From Annulohypoxylon bovei var. microspora (lineage: Eukaryota; Ascomycota; Sordariomycetes; Xylariales; Hypoxylaceae), in assembly GCA_022836615.1 (NCBI GenBank), contig MU405306.1, forward strand, positions 87,956 through 151,955: a stretch of DNA of 64,000 bases, given 5' to 3'. The translations under genes were made by a program, and so were the position numbers. This document shows, one piece after another, positions 33,310 through 44,838 of the stretch (position 1 is the stretch's first letter; the number at the start of each line of letters is the position of its first letter). The notes below the pieces were generated by a model that searched no databases, was not told the origin of the DNA, and saw only the letters and a program-made list of their open reading frames with translations.

Positions 33310-34084
33310 AAGAAGCATTGATGCGGCCTGCCAGCAATCAATGACGTGCATCATCCTTCGTAGCTGCGTTGCTCAAACACTGTTATCGAAGTTGTGAGAA
33401 GGGGGTAAATATAAACCGAGTCTAAACTTTTTGGGAGGACGCGGCGGAGACTACGCCCTGTGGGTTACATGTCCGTTCGGAGGAAGAGTGGGCCACTCAG
33501 CACGATTGATGATGTCAAATAACCAAATAAAATAAAATATTTAAGCTTACGAGTATCCTGCTGGTTCCCGTGTTTCCTCCGATTACCTACATATGTATTC
33601 AAGTATCCTGTCCATGAAAGGGAGGTGCATCGTACCTGTCAATTGGTGATTAGTGCCCTATTTTAAAGAAGAAAAGGCCTTGTACGACGTGCGGGGCGCG
33701 ACATCCCCCCTAATTCCCATACCGAGAGGAAGGCTAGACCCATAGAGATATGCCTCCTCCCGCCCAACTGTCTTACAAAATTGCCCTTTCCGTTCGGTGA
33801 GCGAACCCGATTGGCAAGGTGCCAGCCTAGCGGCTGCAGGGATGACGCCAACGACGAAATATAGCGCAAGCGCGGTGAGACTTGCAGTGACGCACGCCTT
33901 CCCGATTACACGACTATCTCCGGTCCCGGAAAGTCTAACACGGCCCGGATCCTCGTCTCGAATGAGTAAGTTTTCGCATGTCCGGTCTTTTCAAAGTAGG
34001 AAATTCTCTGCTGTTAAAAGAGGTCGATCTAGTCCTGAGAGAATAAAGAGCATACCTCCGATCGCACGGCACTTCTTGAGCAAT
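33310..34084. other. intergenic; open 5' extension of the dehydrogenase frame
   Basis: The dehydrogenase frame stays open upstream to about 33797, with in-frame ATGs at 33842 and 33962. Composition and codon use change only at about 34085, so most of this is taken as promoter and 5' UTR. A GTAAGT at 33966 could be the donor of a 5' UTR intron. Confidence 0.4.
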
Positions 34085-35101
34085 ATGGCGGCGCATAGCG
34101 AAAATTCTCGGACGCACCATGTGGTCGTCGCCCTGGAAACCTTCTTCGTCGCGGTCCCGCCGCTGGACCTCCCGGCGGGCCACACCTACGAGCTGCGGGA
34201 GTACTCGCGGACGCGCCCGGAAGATGTGGCCGAGCGGATCCGGGACGCGGACATCCTCCTCGTCACCGTGGTCCCGGTGCCGGCCGCCGCTCTGCGCGCC
34301 GAGGCCTCGCCGCGCCTGAAGATGATCGCCGTGGTGGCGTCCGGTACCGACAACGTCGACCTGGCCGCGTGCCGCGCGCGCGGCATCGTCGTCGCGAACA
34401 CGCCGCACTGCAACGCCGTCTCCGTGGCCGAGCACGCCGTCGCGCTGTACTTCGCGGCGCGCCGCTCCGTCGCGCTGTCGCACACGCTGGTCCGCGCCGG
34501 GGCCTGGGCTAAGGACGGGCCGCTGCAGAAAACCCTTTACGACCCGGACGGCAAGATGCCGAGGACTTCTCGCGACGAGACGTTGGGGATCGTCGGCTAC
34601 GGCGCGGTGGGGAAGTTGCTCGAGACGACTGCCAAAGCCTTAGGTATGAAGGTCCTGGTATCTGGACGCAAAGGCGCCTCAACAGCGCCCGAGGGGCGTA
34701 CCCCGTTTGAGACTCTGATCCGGGAAAGCTCGGTCATTGTTCTGTGTCTACCGAGGTCTCCTGAGACTCTAAATATGATTTCGGAGACCGAGCTTAACTC
34801 TATGAAGCCCTATGCAGTTATAGTCAACGTCTCGCGTGGGGGCATTGTGGATGAGAAGGCCCTTGTCGTGGCGCTTAGGACGAGGAGGATTGCCGGTTAC
34901 GGTACGGATGTGTATGAGACGGAGCCAGCGGGTCCTGAGAATAGCCTCTTGGTGGGGCCTGACACGGCTGATCTTAACTTGGTCACAACGCCGCACGTCG
35001 CGTGGTGTGCGGGGGATACGATTGCTAATTACAATAGAGCGACGAAAGAGAACATCGAGGGTTGGCTTGGTGCCGGTCAACCAAAATACCCCGTGGCATA
35101 A
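34085..35101 (+). CDS. D-isomer-specific 2-hydroxyacid dehydrogenase
   Basis: Single exon, 338 aa from the ATG at 34085, the usual family length. The family reduces 2-keto acids to D-2-hydroxyacids, or the reverse, with NAD(P)H. The Rossmann motif is GIVGYGAVG (about residue 166-174), followed by VLVSGRKG, where a basic residue after the second strand may favour NADP. Catalytic residues are in place: Arg251 (NVSRGGIVDE), Glu278 (TDVYETEP) and His304 (TTPHVAW). The N-terminal catalytic half carries the ASGTDNVDL substrate-loop motif. An ATG at 33962 would add an Arg/Ser-rich N-terminus that could be a mitochondrial signal. The exact substrate cannot be told. Confidence 0.9.
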   Translation: MAAHSENSRTHHVVVALETFFVAVPPLDLPAGHTYELREYSRTRPEDVAERIRDADILLVTVVPVPAAALRAEASPRLKMIAVVASGTDNVDLAACRARGIVVANTPHCNAVSVAEHAVALYFAARRSVALSHTLVRAGAWAKDGPLQKTLYDPDGKMPRTSRDETLGIVGYGAVGKLLETTAKALGMKVLVSGRKGASTAPEGRTPFETLIRESSVIVLCLPRSPETLNMISETELNSMKPYAVIVNVSRGGIVDEKALVVALRTRRIAGYGTDVYETEPAGPENSLLVGPDTADLNLVTTPHVAWCAGDTIANYNRATKENIEGWLGAGQPKYPVA

Positions 35102-36241
35102 GAAGTATAGCAAGCTTTTAGACGATGTTTCCTGTTTATCTTGGCACTGCATTGGACATTTGGGGTTGCATAGAAATAGACGTTACATATCCATGGGTGG
35201 CCAATCATACACAACCAGGTTATAGAGCTCTAGACTATAACATACTATAATACCAACGTCGATAAATCGTTTCTTAGATACCTAGGTACTGAGAAGGCCT
35301 ATCATTTTTATGATGTTAGACACTATTGGAATATATTTTCATTTTTGTCTCTTCATCGTCGTGGCTAAGTAGGGCCTCAAGTTTAGGATGGATCTTTCAC
35401 CTACTATGTCTTAAAACTGACGACGATGGTATGAGAAGAATAGGAAAAATGATGGCTCGTTCTAACATTTAGCATAATGGTAGTATAGCCGCCGAAAGCT
35501 ATTTTCAGTGTAGCAACCCCGTCGAGTATTATGATGTACGCTCTTGGCTTTAAGGTTGACAATCTAGGTACATAGGGAAACTGTTCTTATGAGATGCTTG
35601 CCTACCTAGGTAGGTACCAAAATATTGTACGGAACTATTATTATCTACTAGATCAAGTTGTCGAGTACCTAGGTAGGTTAGTTAGGAGATTATTTGCCAT
35701 TAATTTCCCTATCCCCTCATTCTTGCTCTTTCTACCTTCGAGTAGAGAAGCTTGGGATGTCTTAAAGCTATTGCCTTTGCTAAAATGACGAATTTGTCTG
35801 ATAGATCGCCTAGATATCGTCACGAAGCCCAAAATACACCGATGGGCAAGGGTCGTTTTTGGGTAGCCTATTTACCCCGAGTCCACTCCACACAGCCAAA
35901 CAGCATACCCGGCTCACCGCTTGGCAATGGGACGGCAATTTCCCAGACCCCTTCCGGCGTGGTTCCCGGGTCCATCCACCAAGGTCTCGGCTGGGTCCAA
36001 TGCAGGTAATAACGGCGCCCCAGCTTCTTTTCTGGGGCAAGTCAGACGATTTTGGGGCGGACGAAAGAGGGACAGCAGATATTAATACGAGGCGACGGGA
36101 TCTTGCCCAGTTTCTAGAAGAATAGGGGCCGCGGTCCCGGAAATCAACAAAACATATATGTATACCTATCTATTATCGATGCCCTTGACAAGTCGGAGCT
36201 TCTTTTTCTACTCCAGCTTCCAGCTACTGACGTGACGGATC
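35102..36241. other. intergenic, no gene seen
   Basis: Carries three copies of the ACCTAGGTA-type motif (35279, 35601-35618, 35665-35680). Several short overlapping frames at 35750-36125 on both strands lack coding character. Confidence 0.45.
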
Positions 36242-37653
36242 ATGATGCAGTACTTGGCAAGATTAGCTTTGGGCGTATTCGCGATCGCTGGCCCAGCGCT
36301 CGCCGCGGTCGATATCCTAGATCTGGAGGATGGCGATCTGATCCCGGGCAAGTATATCGTGAGCCTGAAGCCGAGCGTAGACGTAAGCGCCCACCTGGGC
36401 TGGGTGCGCGACGTACATCGGCGGAACCTCGACTGGTGCGTCACGGCAGGGCTTGAGAAGACGTTTAGCTTCACTGGCTTCGCCGGGTACGCGGGCGAGT
36501 TTGACAACGATACTATCGCGAAGATCCTGGCCGATACAAATGTAATCCTTAGCCGACCTAGACCTGCCATACCTAATACTTAAACAACACCGCTAACTCC
36601 CTCAGGTCATATCCGTAGAGCAAGACAGGGTAGGCCGTGTGACGACTCTAGTCCAACAAGGCAATGCCCCCTGGGGTCTTGAGAGTTTGTCTTCGCGCAC
36701 GCCGCTCATCGATGAAAATACACGAGGCCACACGTACTCATACGATAGCACAGCCGGAGCCGGAACGTTTGCCTTTGTGCTGGACTCCGGCATCTTGACC
36801 AATAACAGTCAGTTCGGAGGCCGCGCTATCAAGGGCTTCAACACGTGGAACGACACGGAATCCTTTGACGATCACTTCGGCCACGGGACCCACGTCGCCG
36901 GCACAATCGGCTCTGAGACGTACGGTGTGGCGAAGCAGGCGACTATCGTTGACGTTAAAGTCGTCAGGGGACCTGTAAGTTGGAATCTGATACTCTGGAC
37001 CTTTGAGCTTTAAGCTTACGCAGAACGGCAATATTCTAGGGTTATTCGACACTCGCGCATGTGATTGACGGCATTAACTGGGTCGTAAACAACGTCACCG
37101 GAACGCCAGGCCGAGCAGGCAAATCCGTCATCAACATGAGTCTAGGTACTAGCCCCTATCCTTCTCCTTTCATTCTCATCTAACAAACCACCCAGCATTC
37201 GCCACATCTACATCCCTCAACCAAGCCGTCGACGCCGCCTCCGCCGCGGGTGTCCTCTCCGTCGTCGGCGCCGGCAACGACAACGCGCCGGCATCAACGC
37301 GCTCTCCGGCCTCTGCCGACACCGCGTTAACCGTCGGCGCCATTACCCACAACCGAACCCGCGCCTACTTCAGCAACTACGGATCTGATGTCGACGTTTT
37401 TGCGGCGGGTGTTGATGTCGCCTCTCTGTGGAACGTAGAGGGCATAGAATCCGTCAATTCCGGGACCTCGATGTCGTCACCGTATGTGGCGGGGCTGGCA
37501 TTGTACCTCAAGGGACTTGAGAGCGGTCTGGACTCGCCGGCCGCGACGATAGCGCGGATCAAGCAGGTGGCTATAACGGACGTCGTGGCTGACGCGCAGG
37601 AGGGGAGCCCGAATCTGTTGGCTTACAACGGTATTACGGTGCCGACATATTGA
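36242..37653 (+). CDS. secreted subtilisin-like serine protease (proteinase K / S8A type)
   Basis: Four exons: 36242-36541, 36606-36974, 37040-37145, 37196-37653 (introns 64, 65 and 50 bp). All phases join, giving 410 aa. A signal peptide (MMQYLARLALGVFAIAGPALA) precedes an I9-type propeptide (KYIVSLKPSVDV..., about residues 37-107). The catalytic domain has Asp160 (FVLDSGI), His193 (FGHGTHVAGTIG), the oxyanion Asn in GAGNDN and Ser350 (SGTSMSSPYVAG). The complete triad and propeptide indicate an active extracellular peptidase, used by fungi for nutrition or attack on other organisms. The length matches proteinase K relatives. Introns carry CTAAC-like branch points. An alternative start is the second Met. 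Confidence 0.92.
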
Positions 37654-38409
37654 ATTAGTTTACGTGTTATGATGGACGGCGATTAGTTATTAGTGGACAT
37701 TATAGTCACAATGAAACTACCAGGTATATACCACATGGGTATCAAATGTATTCATTCTTTTAAAAGTTGTCTCCCAACCGTGTTGTTGTCTCCTTGATCT
37801 TGTCGGATAAACCACTAGACCAAAAGGAAGGTATTAATTATGAAATCATAATCTTATCTTATATCTGACAGATCTCTAAAACGCATCGGCCGAATTAGGA
37901 ACAACTACCCGTGGGAGACGACCCAAGAATATGTAATGATCAGTAACGTATGCTCGAAAACAATCTCCATGCTCGTGATATTTATGCGACCATCAATCAC
38001 CGTGTCACGCCTGAAGTCAATATCACACAGATCATCACCGGAACAACTATTGTAGGAAAGCTTCTGCATTGCTCAACCGAGTATCAAAAGCTTTTGTTCT
38101 CGGTATCAACCTAATCCTAGTACAGGCATCGAAGCCTCGATGCCGAAGATGGAACCCTGGTAAGGAAAAACAATCGTACATGCAAAGTCGCGTTCCCCCC
38201 GTACCTCTTAGCAAGAACTTTTCTGGCCCTGTCCGTGCCATGCCCCCGCCAGTCAAAACGAGAGTAAACGGTACCCTCAATCATTCATTAGAGTAGAGAA
38301 AGTATCAGCTCAACAGAAGGCGTGTGGGATAGCCACCGCCACCGTTAAGCCTTACCCGCATTCTGCATCCAGGCCGGTTTCGTCTGCGATTCTGCGGACT
38401 ACGCGATGC
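37654..38409. other. convergent intergenic region, no gene seen
   Basis: Lies between the 3' ends of the protease and the Def1-like gene and presumably holds both terminators. No feature is supported. Confidence 0.45.
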
Positions 38410-41400
38410 CTAATGGTAGTTGCCGCCCCAACCTTGCTGTTGTTGGCGACCGTAGTAATTCCCGAAGGCTTGATTACCTCCGTAGCCTCCATACGGTCCA
38501 TTACCGTGGCCCTGACCAGCGGTGCCACCGATTCCATAACTACCTGCAGCAGTCTGATTTCCGTGGAGGCCATGGCTCAGGTGACTGGGATATCCGCCGT
38601 AGCCGCCCATTCCCTGCTGGGCAGATTGAGGGGGCGGAAGTCCGGACCCTGCGGGCGTGGTGTTCGTAGCTGAGCCCGGTCGTGCGGCGGCTGCGAGGGA
38701 AGGGCTCGGGCCACCCGCAGTTTTCGTATCACCATATGGCTTTAGATCGTCATTGCCAGCTACGGTGCTCGACACGGGCACGTTAGGAGAGTTAAATGAC
38801 TGGCCGGCCTGAGAAGGGTAGGCTGAGCCACGTCCGAACGTGTCATGCACCCCGCCAAATCCGCTGGTCCCAAGACTACCTGGAGCACCCGACTGAGCGG
38901 AGCCTGCACGACCGTAGTTATCAATGCTAGAACCTAGTCCGCTCTCACGAGCTCCGAGGGTTCCAGATTGGCCAAAGCCACTAGTCGCAGGTGACGAACC
39001 GTGGTCGTAAGGACCCTGTGGCGACATGCCGTATTGATGAGGCTGCCCGTAGACTCCACCTTTACCGTAAGGGCCACCCGCGTAAGCACCTTGCCCATAA
39101 CCACTATTATATTGGCTCATATACTGAGCATAATAAGGGCTTGAGTAGTACGGGTGCGAATAAGGGTACTGCTGTTGCTGTTGTTGAAGGTTTGATTGGG
39201 GCTGATTAGTCTGGCCAGATGCCTGCTGACCCCCTTGGCCGATAGGATTGGGAGTATTATGGCCGCTGTTATGAGAGTCGGCGGCAGCGGCAGCGGCAGC
39301 GGCAGCTCCGTATCTGGTCTGCTGAGCGCCGCTTTGCGGATACTGGCTCAGGTTATCGGTATGACCAACATTATAGCCACTGAATCCGCGGTTCGGGGCG
39401 TTCGACGTTTCGTGGTGGCTTTGGCCACCGTGCTGCTGCTGTCCATACTGTTGACCATAGTAATTGTTATAAGAGTTTCGTCCCTGTGGGTCGGCGGTGT
39501 AGTATGAAGAATATTCACTCGGTGCGGAACTAAATGCGCCGGTGGTTGGAGGTCCCGATGCTTGCGTAGTAGGTGCAGGGAAACTGTCGAGGCCAGCCGA
39601 GGTGGTAGCCGTCTGTTGGCCAAAGGTGTCGTAAGGCTTCTGGGAGAAGCCGGCCGGTTCCTGCACGTTAGTCTGACCGAAGCGTCCGAACTGCTGATTG
39701 TTGGCAGGCGCTTGAGGCGCTACATAAGGATTAGTTGGATAATTGGTTTGGGGATATTGTGGATACTGCGACATACGCTGAGCTGTGGTGGCAGCCGGGC
39801 CAGTAGGAGGAGCTACGGGCGTCGCTAGAGGATGATTAGTGTACTGGTTCATCATGTAGAAGATTTCAAAGGGTATGGTACCAGCTGGGCCAGGTGCCGG
39901 AGGTAGTGACGCAGTTGGCTTCTGAGCAGCCGGGAATGCGTCAGGCACTGCAGCCGGTTGAGATACCGGAGGCAGTGAGGCACGGGGAACGGCCACAGGA
40001 GATTCGGGAGGCGGCTGAGTTCTAGTCTCGGGGTCTTCGCGGTCGCCGTCGATATCTTCTTCTCCTCCATTTAGGCTGAACGCGCCAAACTGGACAGCAG
40101 CTCTGTCAACCTCGCGGTTTCCGGGCATGCGAACTGCTTCTTCTTGCTCCAGAAGACGCTTCTGGTAGCTAGGCATTCGTGGAGCAGGACGTTCGGTCGC
40201 CTTGATCGCCGTCGTTGCGTAACCACTAGCAGCAGGTCGTGGAGTCTGGTGCTGGGCCTGTGAAGCCGAGAGCGGAGTAACCGAAGCACTGGGCTGGGGC
40301 TGTCTCGGATCCCATGAATCAGCAGTGGTGCTAGCTGCTGTATTAGTCGCGGGGGGGTTCGATGCGTCGGGCAGTTGTTCAAGATTCACTCGAGTCAGAT
40401 CATCTTCGGGAGGGGGAAGTGCCACTTCAAGCTCGACGGCAACCTTAGGCGTCTCCGCGGCGGCAGGTAGCTCGACTGCTTCCTTAGCCGGCTCCTCAGC
40501 TGCAGGTTGAGGTTCGGGTTCGGAAGCGGGAAGTTCAACCGGGGGAAGCGGTTCAAGAGCTTCAGTAGGCTTGGGAGCGGGAGTTTCTTTTGGCTTTGGA
40601 ACTGGCTTGGGCGCGGTCGATTGTCGAAGCATGCTAGCCCAGGTCTTCCGAATATTCTGTGCAATAACGGTAGACTTTGCGGGCGCAGATTCAGTGGTCG
40701 AGGTAGTAGTGGTAGTAGCAGCAGGAGTCGTAGTGGGTTCGGTGGTGGAACCAGTTGCACCCCAGACAGAGGTGCCAGTGTTATTAGTTGCAGCTTCATC
40801 GCTCGCAGCACCAGTCTTCCAATCGATAGACTCTTCAGTCGGGATAGAAAGCTGCTGGTTGTCCTTGGATTGATGACCGTTTGTAGGAGGATGAACGCTG
40901 GCTCGACCTCGGCTACTTCCTCGACCTCTTTCGCTGCCGCGACCACGTCCACCTCGTACATCAGAGCGACCACCACGAAGAGGTCTGCTACTACCGGATT
41001 CGGCGATACCAGATGAGGCGATAGATTCCTTGGGCTTAGGACGAATGGTGGTCTTCTTCGGCTTCGATACTTCGCCCCATTGGGAGATGGTACCTATAAG
41101 AGATGTTATATTAGCAAGGTGAAACAAGGTGGCAAGGGAGAGCAACGAAGGGTTAAATGTAGGTATGAAGTGATAAAATGCCGGCTGGTTTAGCATACCT
41201 TCAGCGATTCGAGTAGCAGCAATTTCAACGTCGCCATCCGTCTCCTTGAGAGCGTAGAGGATATCAGCGTCAGACCATGTCGGGAAGAGTTCCTTGATTG
41301 TATCCAGCTTTACACCATACTGCTTTCTCAGTTGGCTGACATCACCATCATCGTCTAGGCTGGTCGCATCTGTAGTGTTGAACTTGTCGCCGTTAATGCG

Positions 41401-41502
41401 TCTGTTGGCGGAACCACGGCTACTAAAGCCTCCTCGACCACCTCGACCACCGCCTCTTCCACGAGAGGACGGTGCCTGGGATCGAGCCTGAACCTCGGCC
41501 AT
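38410..41502 (-). CDS. DEF1: RNA polymerase II degradation factor Def1-like protein
   Basis: Minus-strand gene, exon 1 41502-41199 and exon 2 41093-38410, with a 105-bp intron (GTATGC...TATAG); 995 aa. The N-terminus is RGG-rich (SSRGRGGGRGGRGG). A CUE-like ubiquitin-binding domain follows at about residues 56-101 (IKELFPTWSDADILYALKE, GDVEIAATRIAEG). After the splice comes ISQWGEVSKPKK, as in fungal Def1. The rest is long and low-complexity: Pro/Glu-rich, then Gln/Tyr/Gly-rich with a poly-Gln run and a poly-Ala run. In yeast, Def1 promotes ubiquitylation of stalled RNA polymerase II after DNA damage and is itself processed by the proteasome. The intron length is a multiple of three and has no stop, so an unspliced mRNA would encode a 35-residue insert after the CUE-like domain. 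Confidence 0.85.
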   Translation of the reverse strand: MAEVQARSQAPSSRGRGGGRGGRGGFSSRGSANRRINGDKFNTTDATSLDDDGDVSQLRKQYGVKLDTIKELFPTWSDADILYALKETDGDVEIAATRIAEGMLNQPAFYHFIPTFNPSLLSLATLFHLANITSLIGTISQWGEVSKPKKTTIRPKPKESIASSGIAESGSSRPLRGGRSDVRGGRGRGSERGRGSSRGRASVHPPTNGHQSKDNQQLSIPTEESIDWKTGAASDEAATNNTGTSVWGATGSTTEPTTTPAATTTTTSTTESAPAKSTVIAQNIRKTWASMLRQSTAPKPVPKPKETPAPKPTEALEPLPPVELPASEPEPQPAAEEPAKEAVELPAAAETPKVAVELEVALPPPEDDLTRVNLEQLPDASNPPATNTAASTTADSWDPRQPQPSASVTPLSASQAQHQTPRPAASGYATTAIKATERPAPRMPSYQKRLLEQEEAVRMPGNREVDRAAVQFGAFSLNGGEEDIDGDREDPETRTQPPPESPVAVPRASLPPVSQPAAVPDAFPAAQKPTASLPPAPGPAGTIPFEIFYMMNQYTNHPLATPVAPPTGPAATTAQRMSQYPQYPQTNYPTNPYVAPQAPANNQQFGRFGQTNVQEPAGFSQKPYDTFGQQTATTSAGLDSFPAPTTQASGPPTTGAFSSAPSEYSSYYTADPQGRNSYNNYYGQQYGQQQHGGQSHHETSNAPNRGFSGYNVGHTDNLSQYPQSGAQQTRYGAAAAAAAAADSHNSGHNTPNPIGQGGQQASGQTNQPQSNLQQQQQQYPYSHPYYSSPYYAQYMSQYNSGYGQGAYAGGPYGKGGVYGQPHQYGMSPQGPYDHGSSPATSGFGQSGTLGARESGLGSSIDNYGRAGSAQSGAPGSLGTSGFGGVHDTFGRGSAYPSQAGQSFNSPNVPVSSTVAGNDDLKPYGDTKTAGGPSPSLAAAARPGSATNTTPAGSGLPPPQSAQQGMGGYGGYPSHLSHGLHGNQTAAGSYGIGGTAGQGHGNGPYGGYGGNQAFGNYYGRQQQQGWGGNYH

Positions 41503-43584
41503 TTCTTAGACTTGGGTTAGGCTGTGTGTGGAAAAAAATGAGAAATGAAAAATAAAACCCTTATTAGAAGGGTGTGTCAACGATAGCAATCAAATCAGCG
41601 ACGTTGTCGGCTTGACTGTTGCTATTATTGTGGTTAATGTGGTTGAGGAGGAGTATGTTAGATGGTGAGAGCGGGTTGGTTCGTTATGGTAGAAGGTGGA
41701 TGGGAGGAAGAGGTTTAAGAACTAGGGTGGCGCGTGTGGCACTGTATGCGATCGATTCGACACAGGCAAGGCTGACAGTGTTAGGTGTGTCAATAAAAAG
41801 ATTGACGCGCAGCGTTGGCGAATTGGCCAATTGTCTGAAGACAATGGCAATCGACAGTTGAAGTAAAGAAAAGCTTCAGTGTAGCGGAAATGTTTGATTA
41901 TTATTGTGCTTTGGGATTTTGTAGTACGTGAGTGTAAAGAACCTGAATACAATCAAGAGCTTTGCAGCGAAAAAGGAAGTGGACTGGGTGAAATGTGGAT
42001 CCTATGAAGGCTTTTTCGGCTTTTGGATTATCTGATAGTCCTGACGAGGACACTGTACGTATTGAACATTAAAGAGAATGCACTGACCCAAATGGGGCAC
42101 TGTACCTACCTGCTGCGTGTTGGGGAACGTACCTTCCCAGAACACACCTGGCCTGACAGGTTTGGTAGGGATTATACCCATAGAAAGTGGATGTTTTATC
42201 GAATTGCTATTGGACAACCACGTGGGTGGGACTGTATAGAGGCACGTGCGAGTCAGTGCTTACCCTTTACGTATGTACCTAAAGTATGGGGAAGCTTAAA
42301 CCTAGCCAGATTTCAGAAGGCAGTCGCTGAGGTAACTAAGATCGATCTGCGTGCTTTGTACTGTATGTTACTGTATGTTACTGTATGTGTGCGGAATCAC
42401 CTGGATACTGTAGTATTTTTAAATCATGGAATTTGATGTTTTTATACCTACCTACTACTACTAGGTAGATATAGATATATGGGTGCATACTAAGTCACAT
42501 AGTCTTTGCTTGGATTACTCACAATACCTAATATATTTTCAGTTTGTCTATCAAGTATCCATCAAATGCGTAGATATCTAGGGATATACATGTGTGGCTA
42601 TAAAAAGTAGGTATCTGGAGCATCTTTTCTTAGGTGGCACGTACAAGACCGTTAACAAACCATTGGAATTTACAAAGATCGCGCCAAAATCTACCTACTA
42701 GGTACCTAAATAAGTACCTAATGTACCTGCCTATCAATTCTACCTTTTCGGCAGGACGGAAATAGTCAAGTTAGTTATGTACCTCTTTAAGATATTCAGG
42801 CATGTCATCATCGTCGTCGTCTTCACCCTTGACTCCTTGCTTAAGCTATTGATAAGACTTTCTTGTACATTTGCACCGGATGTTTCTAGGGAAGACCCCA
42901 TGTGTTTTAGCAGGGCTATCGAAGGGTGATTATTGCCTGACTCAGTCGTAAGACGAGTCCGTCACATCATAGTGCCATCTAGGTACATGACAAGGCTGCC
43001 TTCAACCTTTACACAGTGTTGCAATGATACACACACTAACTTGCTTCTTTGGCGCAACGCCTTACAAGCTACCTAAAGAAAACAGCACGTCCACAGTCTC
43101 GAGTTCGCAAATAAGATATTCGATACAAATATTGAATTGATATTTATTGATTCAAGATGTCGAGGGTCCACTTTAACTAGGGAATCCATCAAAGCTAGTT
43201 CCGAAATTGGATTAAGCGTAAAACTCTAGCGAATAGGAAGCTGCGTATCTAAACTAAAAAACCATTGGTTGATATAGATTTGTACCTAAGTACCATGATT
43301 CGATTAAATGTTCCACCACCTTAGTTGAAATACTCTACTGTGACCTCATCCACCATTCGATTGGCGACGGCGACGTGGATGGCCACACAGGACTTGTCTA
43401 GAAGGCCACAGTCAAGCTCACTCTGGCGCTTAAATCCCTATGCCAATTAGGTTGATCGATTTTATTCCTACCACCTCGAGGTAGGTACAGGAACTCAGAA
43501 ATCGAGACTCGCGAGTGTCCCCGCACTACCGGGCCCGAGTCTCTTCATCATCGCTATCGCCATCACCGTCATAAGAAGCCCAAG
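41503..43584. other. intergenic, ~2 kb, no gene seen
   Basis: Divergent promoter region of the Def1-like gene and the next plus-strand gene. It contains a three-copy 10-bp tandem repeat CTGTATGTTA (42361-42388) and several GGTACC/CCTAGG-like motifs (42450-42480, 42700-42735, 43480). The frame 42023-42436 starts at a TTG, shows no coding character and is not annotated. Confidence 0.45.
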
Positions 43585-44838
43585 ATGGTGGTCCGAACGA
43601 ATTCGCTCAGCTCTATCAAAAGATTGCTCCCCCAAATCCACCAACCCTTGCCGCTAAATGACCGCGAGTCCCGACAGCTACTTGAATCGATCACGACATC
43701 CTTTCGGAAGAACCTCGACAAGGAACACCCGTGGGAGACCAACAGCGACGAATCGAACTCGCAGAACATCACACACCTGAAACAAGATCCACCCCTTTCA
43801 AAGTCTACCTCTACTTCTTCGGACCGTCCCACGGAGCGACATCTTCACGCAATCCTCTCCCACCCCATCTTCGCCCACCAAGAACTGAAGAAGCCGTCAG
43901 CCGCCCTCGACCCATTCCATGTCTTCGATACGGCTGTCTCGAGGGGTCTGATGACCCCTCCTCGCGCCGCCGGCTTCCTCGCCAAGGTGCGGACCCTGAT
44001 CGAAGTTGAGAACCCTGACGACATCCGGCAGGCCATGGCGAAGTCTGGTGCCGGGCATCGCGTGGTTCAGTGGATGCGAACATCTGGCCTAGAAAACAAT
44101 CTTCAGTCTCTTTCATCTTTGAGAGCCGTTATCTTCTACCATCTCGTACCTTTCATGTATGCCGAAGGTCTCGAAGACCTAGTTTGGACTTGGGTGGCAC
44201 GCCTGGGGACGCACCAAGAGCTTAAACCCGCCGAGGGTGTCCATATCACCCCCCTACATATCCTCCTAGGAGCCATAAACAATCAGAAAAGAGTCTCGTA
44301 TTCCGGAGAGACGCTTCGCCTCGATGACGCCTACAAGGCAATGATACAAGCACACGATATACTACGACCTAACTCGAACCGGGCAGCGTTTCACAGCTAT
44401 AGGCAGGCCTGGAGAGAACTGTCCTGGCGTTCTACAGCGCTCGCCTCGCGGCACCCGAAGCCCTCGGCTCCTATTTTCGATGCTTTCGTCGACGTCGGAC
44501 GTCCTCTCCAGACCCCAATGGATATCGCCCATCTGGAATTACATCACCCTCTGACGCCGGACCACTCCGCCGCCGTCGAGTTCATGCATCGCAACATCAA
44601 GCAAGCCAACTTGGCCAAGTTCAAACCGACTTTCCGGAAGAAGCTTACCTACTTAGCCGTAGATACGGCCGATCGGCTGAAGGAGGTAGGGGATGCCGAA
44701 GAGGTTTCTTGGATCGAACGGCTCCTTGCGAGGCTAGGCAATGATATAAATTCCGGCCTTTTTAACATTTCCGATCGTCAAGATCAAGACCTAATAGGCT
44801 TGGACTTGTTAATGTGGAATATAAATTCAAGTCGCTAA
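43585..44838 (+). CDS. uncharacterised helical protein, possibly mitochondrial
   Basis: Single exon, 417 aa, ATG at 43585 (AAGATGGTG). The N-terminus (MVVRTNSLSSIKRLLPQ) is basic and Ser/Leu-rich with no acidic residue before position 25, compatible with a mitochondrial presequence. The rest is mostly helical, with a ser/thr-rich linker around residues 60-85 and then dense amphipathic helices (HLHAILSHPIF, FDTAVSRGLMTPPRAAGFL). This regular pattern recalls helical-repeat proteins, but no PPR or other consensus could be fixed. GC-ending codons and even composition throughout support it as a real gene. Family not recognised. Confidence 0.75.
   Translation: MVVRTNSLSSIKRLLPQIHQPLPLNDRESRQLLESITTSFRKNLDKEHPWETNSDESNSQNITHLKQDPPLSKSTSTSSDRPTERHLHAILSHPIFAHQELKKPSAALDPFHVFDTAVSRGLMTPPRAAGFLAKVRTLIEVENPDDIRQAMAKSGAGHRVVQWMRTSGLENNLQSLSSLRAVIFYHLVPFMYAEGLEDLVWTWVARLGTHQELKPAEGVHITPLHILLGAINNQKRVSYSGETLRLDDAYKAMIQAHDILRPNSNRAAFHSYRQAWRELSWRSTALASRHPKPSAPIFDAFVDVGRPLQTPMDIAHLELHHPLTPDHSAAVEFMHRNIKQANLAKFKPTFRKKLTYLAVDTADRLKEVGDAEEVSWIERLLARLGNDINSGLFNISDRQDQDLIGLDLLMWNINSSR

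Noticed and set aside
33797..34084. N-terminal extension of the dehydrogenase
   Set aside because: The frame is open but starts at a GTG and shows different composition; the family length is met from the ATG at 34085. The ATG at 33962 is kept as an alternative only.
42023..42436. 137-aa plus frame
   Set aside because: It begins at a TTG, has no coding character and no splice partner, and ends in microsatellite-like sequence.
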